Below are positions 15,841 to 27,344 of a DNA stretch of 64,000 nt, piece by piece. The DNA is from Diphasiastrum complanatum (Eukaryota; Streptophyta; Lycopodiopsida; Lycopodiales; Lycopodiaceae), in the NCBI GenBank assembly GCA_029204225.1, contig CM055094.1, positions 11,579,153 to 11,643,152 of the forward strand. The letters are read 5' to 3'. Every line of letters begins with the position of its first letter. Within the stretch, counting starts at the first letter, position 1. Below the pieces are notes generated by a model. That model was not told the origin of the DNA. It made no database searches and saw nothing but the letters and a program-made list of their open reading frames with translations. A program made the position numbers and the translations under genes.

Positions 15841-16375
15841 GTTATTACGGACCAGTGCATCTGCTATGGGGAAGTCGACAACAACAATCTCCATCGACTC
15901 AGTGGATATTCTGGGGAGGAGACGTAGATATTTGTAAATCCACATATGGAGTTACATTCTTCCTCAACCACGGTCCTATCTCTTGGAACAGTCGTAAGCA
16001 AACCTCTTTGTTCTTTCCTCTACATAAGCAAAGCACATTGCTGTTTCTAACGCTATTAAAGGGGCATTTTGGTTAAGAAATTTTCTATTATATATTAATC
16101 TGAATCAGTACACCCTGATAATTGTATTTTGTGATAATCAAAGTGCCATTGCTTATCGGCCAACCCTAGATTTCACTATAGGAGTAAGCACATCGAGATT
16201 CGATATCACTATGCCAGGGGAAAGGTTTTTGACAAAGAGGTAAGCTTAACGTACTGTCGAACACAAGACATGATTGCAGATGTGTTTACCAAGGCTTTGA
16301 GCATTAATGCACACAACAAATTTTGTGCATTACTTAGTCTGAAGATCAAGGCATTCACGGATCCAGATTAAGGGA
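15841..16375 (+). pseudogene. Copia RNase H remnant of a second lineage, plus strand
   Basis: Frames across 15860-16370 read GDVDICKSTYGVTFFLN, then CDNQSAIAY, then HIEIRYHYA-like text and a tail resembling the tribe's 'TQDMIADVFTKAL' ending (GAACACAAGACATGATTGC region at 16260). Several frameshifts are needed. This is the last domain of a copia Pol; everything upstream is missing. It differs from the neighbouring minus-strand copia family (no SAQSLATNP motif). Confidence 0.75.
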
Positions 16376-16378
16376 GGT

Positions 16379-16997
16379 TGTTGGATTTATCTCCTCTACT
16401 CTCCTAAATCCCATGTTAATCTTGTTCCATTCATATCGCTACAATTTTACATGCATTATCGCACAGTCTGCAACAATACTCTATTATTGAAGACCAGGCA
16501 AGAGAATGGCACCCAACTTGTCAAAGTTGGCCGATTTATCGAGAAAGCCCAACTTGGCCGACTTATCGAGGAGTCCGACTTATCGACTCAATCGACATAT
16601 CGGGGAAACCCAACTTGTCCAACATATTGTGGAAGCCCGACTTATCGACTATTCCAACTTAAATTGGCCACGACAACAACTCACTCAAATATGAATAGTG
16701 GAAGCCTTCTCACGCCCACTTCATGTACTGTTCAACGACTTGGACAATGACAGCAGCAACCATGATCTCCTCCAAACGGCACAATGACTCCATGCCATCT
16801 TCTTTGTACACTCATCTACATAAATGTAAATTGTATATAGATAACCATTGTAATCTAATTAAGTAAGTGAGTCAATTATAGTGATTTACAAAGAGACAGA
16901 CACTATAGATGCCTTCATGCATCGATTCTTTCTTTCAGACTGATAAGCAGTAATAAGCTCATAGCTTTTACAAAGTGGAGTTAGCTTCATGAGCACA
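16379..16997 (+). repeat. Probable 3' LTR of the plus-strand copia remnant
   Basis: A polypurine tract AAGGGAGG (16370-16377) precedes TGTTGGATTTATC at 16379, the usual copia junction. A possible end is ...GAGCACA near 16997, followed by TGGTTTCATC. No partner LTR is present, so the right end is tentative. 16998-17400 shows no recognisable feature. Confidence 0.5.
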
Positions 16998-17399
16998 TGG
17001 TTTCATCCGCTATTGTCTTGTGCTCATAGCATCAAACTAATTTGTATTTCTATACATTAATTTGAATCAATCATTGTCTTTTATTGCATTCAGAGTTCTT
17101 GTCAAAATTGTATGTCTTGCTACTACGTCTTCTTGTCTGACTTTCCTACTACTTTGTCTGATTGTCTGCTCTTCCGCTTCCACAAACAACCTTGCAATTA
17201 AGCTCTACTTTACTTTTTTGTTCACCTATTGTAGTAGTAGTGCACGCACCGAGGGAATTAGTCGACCATTGCCTTCATGCAGTAGTAGGATCATTCCAAT
17301 CCGATTATTCAATCTGTCAGAATCCTCGGACCATTTCCCCAACAAAAACACTATTAGTTCATCAATGATCTTTAGCCAAGTTTGATCACACATCTAGAA

Positions 17400-17978
17400 T
17401 CATCAACAACATAGAAATCACTACTTTATGCATGCTAGAATTTATAAATGCATCAAGATTTTATCATAACCACTTAGATCTAACCTAGTATTGTCCCTAT
17501 CTGTACAGCAGTAGTATAGTACAGTACTTCACACGTGTAAAAGCTAGATCAACAAGAAAATCAACATTCTACACATGGAAACTCAAGATATCATGAGAAA
17601 TTCACGAGATGGACATAGAATCGACAAAGATGAATTCTTCATATCATAAGAGAATACAATGATCTGTTCTCCATGCAAGTACAGTTATTTATAGTAGCCA
17701 CAATGTCATTCATCCACTTTCCCTAAGTATGCTCTAAAATGACAACTTCTAGGTACTTAACCAAAAAACCTAGAAATACTAGTCTAAATGCAATGTACCA
17801 AAATTAGCCAATTAGAATGGGTCCACACTCGACCTCATCCACTTATCTACTTGTCAAAAATAGTAAAACCACTATTTAGGCCCTTATTGACAAAAATATG
17901 AAACTATCTCTAAGTTGACATTTCAAGTTGGCCCAAAAATGCCAAATAAAATGTCAAAACTACTTCACAATTTTCACA
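17400..17978 (-). repeat. Probable LTR of the second minus-strand copia remnant
   Basis: On the minus strand, a purine tract (GTTGAAGAGGG) ends at about 17979 and TGTGAAAATTGTG begins, as in the copia at 13511. The lower end is not defined by a second copy. Confidence 0.4.
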
Positions 17979-17984
17979 CCCTCT

Positions 17985-18297
17985 TCAACTAGTCTTAGCA
18001 TAGATTTGGATAGTACACCAAGTGATGTCCTATGCATCATAAACAAGTCTTTTCCCAAAGCTTTGGTGAAGATACCAGCCACACATTCCCTTGAAGAAAC
18101 ATGTTGAAGCTCCACTTCCTTTGCCATGACTTATTCTCTTACAAAATGATATGCCATCTCAATGTGCTTGCCCCTTATGAAAGATAGGATTGCTTGCCAA
18201 TCTTTGGGTTGAAATGTTGTCACTAAAGATGATTGGACTCTCTGAAAAATCCAGCAAGTAAAAATCTTTCAGCATCCTCTTGATGCAAAACATCTCC
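17985..18297 (-). pseudogene. Copia RNase H C-terminal remnant, cut by later insertions
   Basis: The plus-strand text parallels 13560-13850 closely (TTTGGTGAAGATACCAGCC, ATCTCAATGTGCTTG), so the minus strand encodes the same RNase H tail with point changes and indels. It stops abruptly at 18297, where another element's LTR (7 bp visible) and then the young copia begin. It is the original landing site for this nested stack. Confidence 0.75.
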
Positions 18298-18304
18298 TGT
18301 TGTC

Positions 18305-18996
18305 TGTGAAAAATTGCCTACATTGGCAAATCTAGCCATGAAGAATATTGTATATTTTGTCAATATTGTTTGTCGGTTACTTGAATGGCCAAAGTGCCAC
18401 TTGTACATACACACCTAAAGTAGGTTACCACGAGTCAAGAGGAGTGGTTGTGTCTATTTGGTAGTGATTCCTACTTTGTAGGATCTAGACCATGATTTAT
18501 GATGAGATTTGTACCTACCATGCACCTACCAAGCATGACTCTTGGATCTAAGCTAGGGTTTTCACATTAGGGCAAGAAAGTGGAGTCTACTTTGTTATTA
18601 CATGCTGTATTTTCACCTAACTTTGCAAAGGAAGTGTGTTTTTACTATGTATTCCCATTCTCCATAGTGAGAAGATAGAAAGGTTTTGGAGCCTCAAGGA
18701 GAAATTCGAGTTTCCTCTCATTGTATGGTGATTACTCTTGATTTCCAATGAAACCCAGCTTTGGCACTTTGTAAACATTGTCTACAGGCCGTACTACAAC
18801 CTTATTTCCACACGTGTGGAGTGGGATTATACTATTTGATCAATGCTTTGATTGTCTCTACTTGTTTCCTATCAAGCTGCTAAACTAGATCTTGTTTTCT
18901 GATGACCAGTTTCTGATAGATTGTTTAACAAGCATACAATCACCTTGTGGATCATTCAAAGATCCATTTATGGTCCTTAGTACTGTACTTTTCACA
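18305..18996 (+). repeat. 5' LTR of the young copia, 692 bp
   Basis: Begins TGTGAAAAATTGCC and ends TACTTTTCACA. It matches 23609-24299 along its whole length. It should carry promoter and polyadenylation signals; I see no clear TATA box that I would defend. Confidence 0.97.
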
Positions 18997-19009
18997 TGGT
19001 ATCAGAGCC
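18997..19009 (+). promoter_or_regulatory. Primer binding site, initiator-tRNA-Met type
   Basis: TGGTATCAGAGCC directly follows the 5' LTR. This is the standard plant copia primer site complementary to the 3' end of initiator tRNA-Met. A 618-bp untranslated leader separates it from the gag ATG. Confidence 0.95.
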
Positions 19010-19627
19010 AAGTACAAGGCCATTGATCTGTGTCTGAATCTAATCCAATTTTAGCAGGTTTTGGTGCAAAAAGCTACTATTGGAAGGGCGAGCTGGTATC
19101 CAGGTTTTGGTGAGGGGATTTGATCCCAAACTTTTTCAGGATCAAAATCCGTACTGTTCACATGTGTGGGCATCTCTGAACCAGCATTTAATAACCCATA
19201 TTCATTGGATCATAGAAAATTCATTTGGTGTCAGTTTGATGTAATTTTTGGCGCAAATCCTAGGATAAGCTACCAAGATCACTTGCCATTGATTAGTTTT
19301 GAATTTGTTTCATGAAAACTAGTTAATCTAGGCTGATTTCAGACCTTCTTAAAGTGGAAACCAGGTCTTGAAAGTACATCAAAGTGAATGAGAGAGATAG
19401 AGTCAGTTTTTGTCCAAGAATAGCCAAGATTGGCAAGATTTACTTGAGTGTAGTTTTCATCTCATCTTATCTTCATTCCAGCTTGTGAGGGAGTGATAGA
19501 ACTGTGATTACAAATCCATCTGTTGGATTACAAGTCAACATTTGAGTGAAACACTGCAAGTTAGAAACCTTTGTGAGTTTCAGGTCCAAACAAATCTATA
19601 TCTTGTGTGTAGAATCTTGCTAGTAAG

Positions 19628-22600
19628 ATGGGATCAGTGGGAGCCTACCTTCTAGAAGCTAGTGAGAGGTTAAATTCTACCAATTATGCTATTTGGAAAG
19701 TGAGGATGGAGTCACTAATGGTGCTCCAGGATCTTTATGAGTTTCTAATAGATGATGAAGATGAACCTCTAGGTGCACAAGAATTAGTGAGATACAAGAA
19801 GAGGTCTAGGCTTGCACTTCACTGTATTAAGATGAATGTAAGCAATGATCTTTTAAGGGAAGTATCATCATGTAAGAGTGCTATAGAGGCTTGGGAATCT
19901 TTAAAATCTATTTATGAGTCTAGTAACACTTCGAGGGTTCTCATGCTTAGGAATTAGATTCTACAAATCATGAAGAGGAGTGATGAGAGTGCACAAGATT
20001 ATGTGCTTAGGATCAAGTCTCTCAATAGGGAGTTAGCTTCCATTGGAGAGAAGATTCAAGATAGTGAGCTTGTTCAGATTGTCCTCAATGGTCTAGGGAG
20101 TGGCTTTACAAATTTGGTCCAAATCTTTGCAATCCAAGACACTTTGCCTACTATAGAAAAGCTACACAGTGTATTAGTAGCTGAAGAGTGTAGGATGTTG
20201 CATACCAATGCAAGAATGAATGCTATTTCTCTGCAGGATGGTGATGAGAAAGCTAATTTCTCATTCAAAAGCAAGAAGAAGACCAATGGCAAGAAGAAGC
20301 ATTTCAAGGAGACCAAGGAGGAGGATGAGGCTTCAAGCTCAAAGGGCAAGATCAAAGACAATTCCAAGTACAAATGTTTTTTCTGTGAAAAGAAAGGACA
20401 TTTTGCATCAGAATGTCTCAAGAAGAAGAAGACACAAGAGAGCAAACAAAGCAACATTGCACATCAGGAGGAGGAGGAGGATGAAGAGTCATCCTTGATG
20501 GTTTCCAACAGACCACCATCATCCAAGAGCAACACCAATGATTCTTGGTGGATTGATAGTGGGGCAAGTTCCCACATGACATATCAAAAGGACATATTCT
20601 CCACCTTACTTTCTTACAATGACTTACATAGATCAATCTATACTGCAAGTAGTCAAGAATGTAAGATAAGTGGAATAGGAACAATTCCCTTGTATGTGGG
20701 ATCATCCAAAAGGATGAATCTTGATAATGTTCTTTATGTTCCTAAGTTAACCAAGAATTTGCTTAGTGTTGGCCAGTTAATGGATAATGGCCTAGATGTA
20801 CAATTTAAGCATGGAGTTTGATCCATTCTTAGAAATGATGAATGTATAGCCAAAGGCTTTAAGCAAGGTAGATTGTTTAAGCTTGATGCTAATATTGCAG
20901 TGGAGAGTGTTAACTTGGCAAAGGTGGAGCTATCAAAGGTGGAACTGTGGCACAAAAGGTTGGGCCACCCCAACTACAAAGCCATGGAATCTATGGTTGC
21001 AAAGGAGCTTGCAGTTGGACTCCCCAAGCATTTGTCAAAGTGTGGGAAGAGATGTGAAGCATGCAGCCTCTCAAAGGCTCACAAACTATCCTTCTCAAGA
21101 TCTACATCAAGATCAAACTCTCCTCTTGAACTCATCCATTCGGATGTTCATAGTTTTTCACATGAGTCTAATGGTGGTGCCAAGTACTATGTAATCTTCA
21201 TTGATGACTATTCTAGATTTTGTTGGATGTACCTCTTGTCTAGCAAATCAATGGTGTTTGATTCTTTTGTAAAGTTCAAGACTTTGGTAGAAAATCAATC
21301 TAGTACCAAGATTAAGGTATTAAGAAGTGATTATGGAGGTGAATATATCTCCAATAAGTTGATTGACTTTTGTAGTTCTAATGGCATAAAGAGGGAGTTG
21401 TCATGTCCATACACCCCTCAACAAAATGGAGTGAGTGAGAGAAGAAATAGATCTTTTTGTGAGTGTGCTAAGGACTTAAGGCTAGATGCTTCTCTATCCA
21501 AACCATTTTGGGGTGAAGCAATAACTTGTGCTAACTATTTGTGCAATAGATTGCCAAACCAAGCCATTGGAGGAATCACACCATTTGAAGCTCTATTTGG
21601 AGAGAAGCCCAATCTCAAGGATCTCAAAGTTTTTGGATCCACTTGCTATGTACACCAATCCTTGGATAAGAGAAGGAAGGATGATGCAACATCCATCGAA
21701 GGCATCTTTGTGGGATATGGTGAGAATAGCAAAGGTTATAGAGTCTTCAATCCCACCACTAGCAAGGTGATAGTGTGTAGGGATGTTATTTTTTATGAAG
21801 GATATGCTTGTGATTTGGATGATAATGTGACTAATCATCTTGATGCCAAGGATCATGCTAGGATGGAGGAGGAGCTTCCAAGTGAAGAAGAACTTGAGGA
21901 TCCACCTCAAGATGCAAGAACTCCAAGAACTCCAAGAAGATCTACAAGGGCAAGATCCGAGCCATTGAGGCTCGCCTATGATGGTCAAGGTGATCAAAGG
22001 GAAGGCTCATCATCTTTCACATCTTACACCTTTCTTACTTCAATGTTAGATGAGCCAACATGCTATGAAGATGCTTGTAAGTCTAAAAGTTGGATGGATG
22101 CTATGCAAGTAGAGTATGATGCTCTTATTGAGAATCATACTTGGGATCTTGTGGATCTTCCTCAAGGGGAGAAACCTCTTGATTGCAAGTGGGTGTTTAG
22201 ATTGAAGTATAATCAAGATGGATCAATAAGCAATCATAAAGCTAGGCTTGTTTCCAAAGGTTTTTTACAAACCAAAGGCATTGACTTTGATGAGACTTTT
22301 GCTCCTGTGGCTAAGCTTGTTACTATCAGGTTGATCATTAGTCTTGCTACAACCTTCAATTGGGAGCTATTCCAACTTGACTTCACAAATGCATTCCTCA
22401 ATGGTTATTTGGAGGAAGAGATCTACATGAGGCAACCCGAGGGCTTCATCAAGGCAAATGAAGGAAAGGTGTGTTTTTTGAAGAAGAGCCTTTATGGGCT
22501 CAAGCAAGCACCTAGAGCATGGTACTCTAGACTAAACTCTTTTCTCATTTCCATCAATTTTGTAATGAGTGCCTATGATCCATCATTGTATATAAGTTTT

Positions 22601-23647
22601 CATGATGGCATGATCATTATTCTTGTTTTGTATGTAGATGACATTATCTTGAGTGGTAATGATCTAGATGAAATTAGAGATGTAAAAATTGCATTAGCAA
22701 AAGAGTTTAAGATGGTAGATCTCGGCCTATTGAGCTTCATTCTTGGAATAGAGGTTATTAGAGGATGTGATTTTAGCTTCATTTGTCAATCTAAATATGC
22801 TACATCCATCCTAGATAGATTTGGAATGAAGAATTGTAAAGGCATTGAGACACCAATGGAGCAACATGTAAAAGCATCTATTGGTTGTGATGAAGCATCC
22901 TTTGAGGACATCACATTATATAGAAGGCTTATTGGCTCCTTGATCTATTTAACTATAACTAGACCTGATCTTAGTTATAGTGTTGGAAAGTTAAGCCAAT
23001 TCATGCAAAGTCCTCTAGTTTCACATTGGAAGATGGCCAAAAGAGTTCTTAGATACATTTCATTCACTAAGAATTTTGGTATTTTGTATAGGGGAACTAA
23101 TCTTGGCTTAAGAGCCTATAGTGACTCGGATTTTGCAGGTGACAAAGTGGATAGAAGATCAACAAGTGCCTTTGCCACCTTTCTATGTGATGGAGTAGTA
23201 TCATGGCTTTCCAAAAAGCAAGATACCATCTCCCTATCTTCCACAGAATCCGAATACAAGGCCTTGACATCAACATGCAAGGAGGTCTTGTGGCTCAAAA
23301 GGCTATTGGTGGAGCTTCATGTCATGGAGGAGGAGATCCCTATCATCTATTGTGACAACCAATCAGCCCAATCACTTGCAACTAATCCTACATTCCATGC
23401 AAGGAGCAAACACATCGAAATTGCTCATCATTTTGTGAGGGAAAAAGTGCAAGCTAAAGAGATCAAGCTCCCACACGTGTCATCATCAAGTTGCTTGGCT
23501 GATTTATTTACTAAACCTTTACCTAAAGATTCATTTGTCAAGCTTAGATCTTCAATTGGAGTTATTGATAAAAGCATTGTGATCTCCAAGGCTAGATTTG
23601 AGGAGGAGTGTGAAAAATTGCCTACATTGGCAAATCTAGCCATGTAG
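19628..23647 (+). pseudogene. Young copia gag-pol polyprotein with two nonsense codons
   Basis: A single frame of 1,340 codons from ATG 19628 to TAG 23647, broken only by TAG at 19955 (in gag) and TGA at 20819 (after protease). Domains in order: UBN2-type gag, zinc knuckle CFFCEKKGHFASEC (from residue 250), protease WWIDSGASSHMT (Asp310), gag-pre-integrase WHKRLGHPN, integrase catalytic triad Asp506, Asp568, Glu604 with the expected D-35-E spacing, RT with YVDD (Asp1004-Asp1005), and RNase H (SDSDFAGD, STESEYKAL, CDNQSAQSLATNP). All catalytic residues are present. The frame ends 39 bp inside the 3' LTR, so the last 12 codons are LTR-encoded. The product would drive cytoplasmic reverse transcription and nuclear integration, but this copy needs help in trans. 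Confidence 0.96.
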
Positions 23648-24299
23648 AATATTGTATATTTTGTCAATATTGTTTGTTGGTTACTTGAATGGCCAAAGTG
23701 CCACTTGTACATACACACCTAAAGTAGGTTACCACGAGTCAAGAGGAGTGGTTTTGTCTATTTGGTAGTGATTCCTACTTTGTAGGATCTAGACCATGAT
23801 TTATGATGAGATTTGTACCTACCATGCACCTACCAAGCATGACTCTTGGATCTAGGCTAGGGTTTTCACATTAGGGCAAGAAAGTGGAGTCTACTTCGTT
23901 ATTATATGCTGGATTTTCACCTAACTTTGCAAAGGAAGTGTGTTTTACTATGTATTCCCATTCTCCATAGTGAGAAGATAGAAAGGTTTTGGAGCCTCAA
24001 GGAGAAACTCGAGTTTCCTCTCATTGTATGGTGATTACTCTTGATTTCCAATGAAACCCAGCTTTGGCACTTTGTAAACACTGTCTACAGGCCGTACTAC
24101 AGCCTTATTTCCACACGTGTGGAGTTGGATTATACTATTTGATTAATGCTTTGATTGTCTCTACTTGTTTCCTATCAAGCTGCTAAACTAGATCTTGTTT
24201 TCTGATGACTAGTTTCTGATAGATTGTTTAACAAGCATACAATCATCTTGTGGATCATTCAAAGATCCATTTATGGTCCTTAGTACTGTACTTTTCACA
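23609..24299 (+). repeat. 3' LTR of the young copia, 691 bp
   Basis: Preceded by a short purine tract GAGGAGGAG (23600-23608). Same termini as the 5' LTR, one base shorter (T run near 23940). Confidence 0.97.
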
Positions 24300-24304
24300 T
24301 TGTC

Positions 24305-24924
24305 AAGAAGTAAAGGGCTTCTTCCTCCTTCTAAGTCATTTGTAGCATGGGAAGTAGGGCTCGAACCTAGAAGCCTGGGAGATGCATGCAAAAATGAAGG
24401 GGATTAACACTATTTCTACTTACAAACAAAATGTCATGAAAACACAACTAAAATCAAATAACACTAACTCTAAAACCAAAACCACACTAACTCTCACACA
24501 CAATTCCACACATTCTCACTCTCTCTCTCTCTCTCTTTTCCCTCTCTACTCACTCACACACTCTTCCACACGCTGTCTAAAAGCTTAACTAAAATTAGAA
24601 ACACACAATGATTAAGCACATATGCTAACATAGGCTAAAATAACAAGGACTTTGAAATAAAGGCAATAAACACATTATAATTAGCCACACACCAAAGTTA
24701 GTACAAGTGGATCCAAAAATGACAGCACTTAGCTCACTTATATTAAGGATGGAAATTACATACAAAAGGTCTTCTCTTTATAGAAGCTTGTGGAGTTTCC
24801 TTTCCACACTTACTTATGGGACAAGGCACTTCAAGTCTCAATATAGAATGCAAGTTCCTTTTTGGAAGCTTGGCTTTGACTTTGAGTACTTTTTTAAGTC
24901 TAAGTTTAAATCTTGAGACTGGCA
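24305..24924 (-). repeat. LTR copy 1 (3' LTR) of an older Tat/Athila-like element, minus strand
   Basis: It matches 26071-26689 along its length, including the CT-rich CTCTCTCTC stretch and the GGATCCAAAAATG region. Its outermost 7 bp (TGTTGTC) lie at 18298-18304, cut off by the young copia. On the minus strand it is preceded by a purine tract GGGGGCAAGGAAA (about 24940) and starts TGCCAGTCTC. Confidence 0.85.
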
Positions 24925-25271
24925 AAAATTGTTTCCTTGCCCCCTACTGACTAATGGCATTACAAGTTGGACTTATGCACGCAGGGTGTCATACTTGGGG
25001 CCTAATGCAACTATCTACTGACGACTCTTCAAGATGGGCTTATACATGTAGGATGCCATGCTTGGGCCATTAATTACACAAAATCATTATTTTCATAGGC
25101 TACTTCCATGTAAGGTACTTCTTTCTTCTTAATACTCTCGGGCTCCATCGAAACGCCCCATGGCAATTATTGGATGTTTTTTTTGTGGATTCACTTGTTG
25201 CTAAGCTTCTAGCTCTTCATTTTACTTGTGGAGTTCTTGAATGAGCTTTATGTAACCATCCATTGCCTGGG

Positions 25272-25625
25272 TGTAAGAGATCTAACACCACAGTAGGGCA
25301 AACACTAACTGATCCACCCAATATTGCCTACTCCCTTATATGGAGCAAGCCCCTCCTAGCCCAATGTGAAACCTGGTAGCATGCATACTGCCAAGTGTCG
25401 ACCACGTGGCACTAACATGGTCGACTGCACGTCGGGACCCAACGTGGGGCCCTATCCTGCTGATAGGGTCCCTAGGCTGTATTAGGCCCGCCATGGCTAT
25501 GGACCGCACCGGGGCACACTACTCACACTATCTTGCCCTATTGGTCGTGTACACTAGACATGACCCTCACTGTGGTATCTGACCTCCTGTGTTCTCTAGG
25601 CTTCGGCACTGGTCATGTGCTCGTA
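25272..25625 (-). repeat. Chromovirus LTR, minus strand, inverted relative of 53021-53378
   Basis: The reverse complement aligns end to end with the LTR at 53021-53378 (shared text includes CCTGTCAGCAGGA-like, GACACGTGG-like and CCACAGTAGGGCAAACAC). It ends at TGTAAGAG (25272) and lacks about 3 bp of its start where it meets integrase sequence. Confidence 0.85.
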
Positions 25626-25800
25626 GGTAGACCGTACAATTTAAAGAGCCCGTCTACAAACAACCTTGCTAACTCTGGAGCTCTAACGATTGTTTTGGTC
25701 GGAATAAAATGAGCCATTTTGGTCAGACAGTCAACTGTGACCCATATTAAACACCACTTGGGGATTGTCAATCATGTTTGGCAGTTTTGTGATAAGTTCA
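25626..25800 (-). pseudogene. Ty3 integrase scrap fused directly to LTR
   Basis: The minus strand reads VDCLTKMAHFIPTK, then APELARLFVDGLFKLYGLPT, which is the start of the integrase catalytic core and its first Asp. The reading frame then passes directly into the LTR at 25625, so the rest of integrase, the chromodomain and the 3' untranslated region have been deleted. Confidence 0.85.
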
Positions 25801-26051
25801 CACAATCAGTTTTGGGGAGGTAGATTCATGGTAACTTAAAAAAAAGTTTGAAGGCTGTTTTTTGCACTATTTTGTGGGGAGATGTTGGGTCAATGATAGG
25901 CCTACACATACATATGCTCAAAACATTAAAAACTCAAGCATAACATGCATAAATTGTTTTTACAAAGTAGCCACTAAAAACTAGTGACCAGTCCCTATAA
26001 CAAAGCAAGTAGAAAAAGTGAAAAACAACAAAAGTTTAGCAAACATTTGGC

Positions 26052-26069
26052 TCCCTAGCAACGGTGCCA
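26052..26069 (-). promoter_or_regulatory. Primer binding site, tRNA-Asp type, minus strand
   Basis: The reverse complement TGGCACCGTTGCTAGGGA abuts the LTR at 26071 with one intervening base. It is close to the Tat-like primer site at 4930 and gives the orientation of this element. Confidence 0.8.
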
Positions 26070-26070
26070 A

Positions 26071-26689
26071 TGTTGTCAAGAAGTAAAGGGCTTCCTCCTC
26101 CTCCTCCTAAGTTGTTTGTAGCATGAGACGTAGGGCTCAAACCTAGGAGCCTTGGAGATGCATGCAAAACAAAGAGGGCTAACACTATTTCTACTTACAA
26201 ACAAAATGCCATGAAAACACAACTAAAACCAAATAACATTAACTCTAAAAGCAAAACCACACTAACTCTCACACACACACGTCAACACACTCTCACTCTC
26301 TCTCTCTTGTCCCTCTCTACTCACTCACACACTCTTCCACACACTTAACTAAAATTAGAAACACACAATGATTAAGCACATATGTTGACATGGGCTAAAA
26401 TATCAAGAGATTAGAAGTAAAAGCAATAAACACAAAGCCACACTATAATTAGCCACACACGAAAGTTAGCACAAGTGGATCCAAAAATGGCAGCACGTAG
26501 CTCACTTATATTAAGGATGGAAATAGTACATACAAAAGGGCTTCTCTTTATAGAAGCTTGTGGAGTTTCCTTTCCACACTTTCTTATGGGACAAGGCACA
26601 AAGTCTCAATATAGAATGCAAGTTCCTTTTTGGAAGATTGACTTTGACTTTTTCATACTTTTTAAAGTCTAAGTTTAAACCTTGAGACT
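26071..26689 (-). repeat. LTR copy 2 (5' LTR) of the older minus-strand element
   Basis: It begins (plus strand) TGTTGTCAAGAAG and matches copy 1 until TTGAGACT at 26689. The terminal bases then differ from copy 1 (CTTTCCA instead of GGCA), so the outer edge is altered and a target duplication cannot be confirmed. Confidence 0.8.
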
Positions 26690-27160
26690 CTTTCCATTTA
26701 CTTGATGTTCGTCTAGTTTATAGAATCGAATAATGTATTTTAGAACATTTTCAATATCAAGGAAAATATTATTGCAATCATTGTAATTGAGCTCACCATA
26801 TTCTGATTTGTATAATTTAGTTACATGAAGTGGTTGGCCAACTACTTTGAACATTCCGTCATTATAATAATTTCTTGCTAATCTTACCCGATATGGACGC
26901 GGAAGATAAGTTTTTTTCACCATCACTTGGGAAAAAGCTTCTTTAACTATTCTAAGAAACGTAGAATAAGCATTTTTGCTAATTTCAAAAACATCACATG
27001 CACCTTGTATCACATTTGCATCCAAGTAAGATTGAACCTTAATCAAAATCATCTTTGCAATTTCATTTTTCATTTTTTCAAACCGAGCATTTTTCATCAT
27101 TTCCTTTGCTGACTTTCTTGGTAAAACATGACTTAAAGATGATCCAATGCATGAACGATC
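26690..27160 (-). CDS. Unrecognised protein-coding segment
   Basis: Minus-strand frame of about 150 codons including a start-proximal basic stretch (HVLPRKSAKEMMKNARFEK), then a mixed alpha/beta-looking sequence with VIQGACDVFEISKNAYSTF, YLPRPYRVRLARNYYNDG and FLDIENVLKYIIRFYKLDE. I do not recognise a family. The composition looks like real protein (few stops, balanced residues). It touches the edge of the 26071-26689 LTR, so its 3' end may be truncated. It may belong with 27345-27871, 200 bp upstream, as exons of one gene or parts of one transposon ORF. Confidence 0.35.
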
Positions 27161-27344
27161 TGTGGAGGTAGTTCTTTGTCACCAAACATGATCTACAACA
27201 AATATATGAAACTCAAATCATGTCTAATAAATAAATAATCCATGTTATCAAGTGCAAATCAAACTTAAATGACATATTCAAATCAAATAAACAGTTTATA
27301 TGAAAACATATTTAAATGCTTGAATTCTTTTTTTCAGATTGCCG

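Larger units (their letters stand above)
18300..24304 (+). mobile_element. Young, nearly complete Ty1/copia retrotransposon with target duplication
   Basis: Two LTRs (18305-18996 and 23609-24299) start TGTGAA and end TTCACA and flank a full gag-pol. A 5-bp target duplication TTGTC is present at 18300-18304 and 24300-24304. By eye the LTRs differ at 14 positions plus one base indel, about 2 %, with 10 transitions and 4 transversions, so insertion was fairly recent. The target was the terminal part of another element's LTR. Two nonsense codons in gag-pol make this copy non-autonomous, but it is the most complete element in the window. Confidence 0.97.
24925..26051 (-). mobile_element. Short internal region of the older minus-strand element, with no coding capacity of its own
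   Basis: Only 1.1 kb separates the two LTR copies. It contains no gag or pol attributable to a Tat/Athila element; roughly half is a foreign Ty3 scrap (25272-25800). This is either a non-autonomous element or a copy that lost its interior by deletion. Confidence 0.55.

Noticed and set aside
24340-24375. tRNA B-box-like text (GGGCTCGAACC) in the LTR at 24.3 kb and its copy near 26.13 kb
   Set aside because: No A box, cloverleaf or acceptor stem surrounds it, and it is simply part of both LTR copies.
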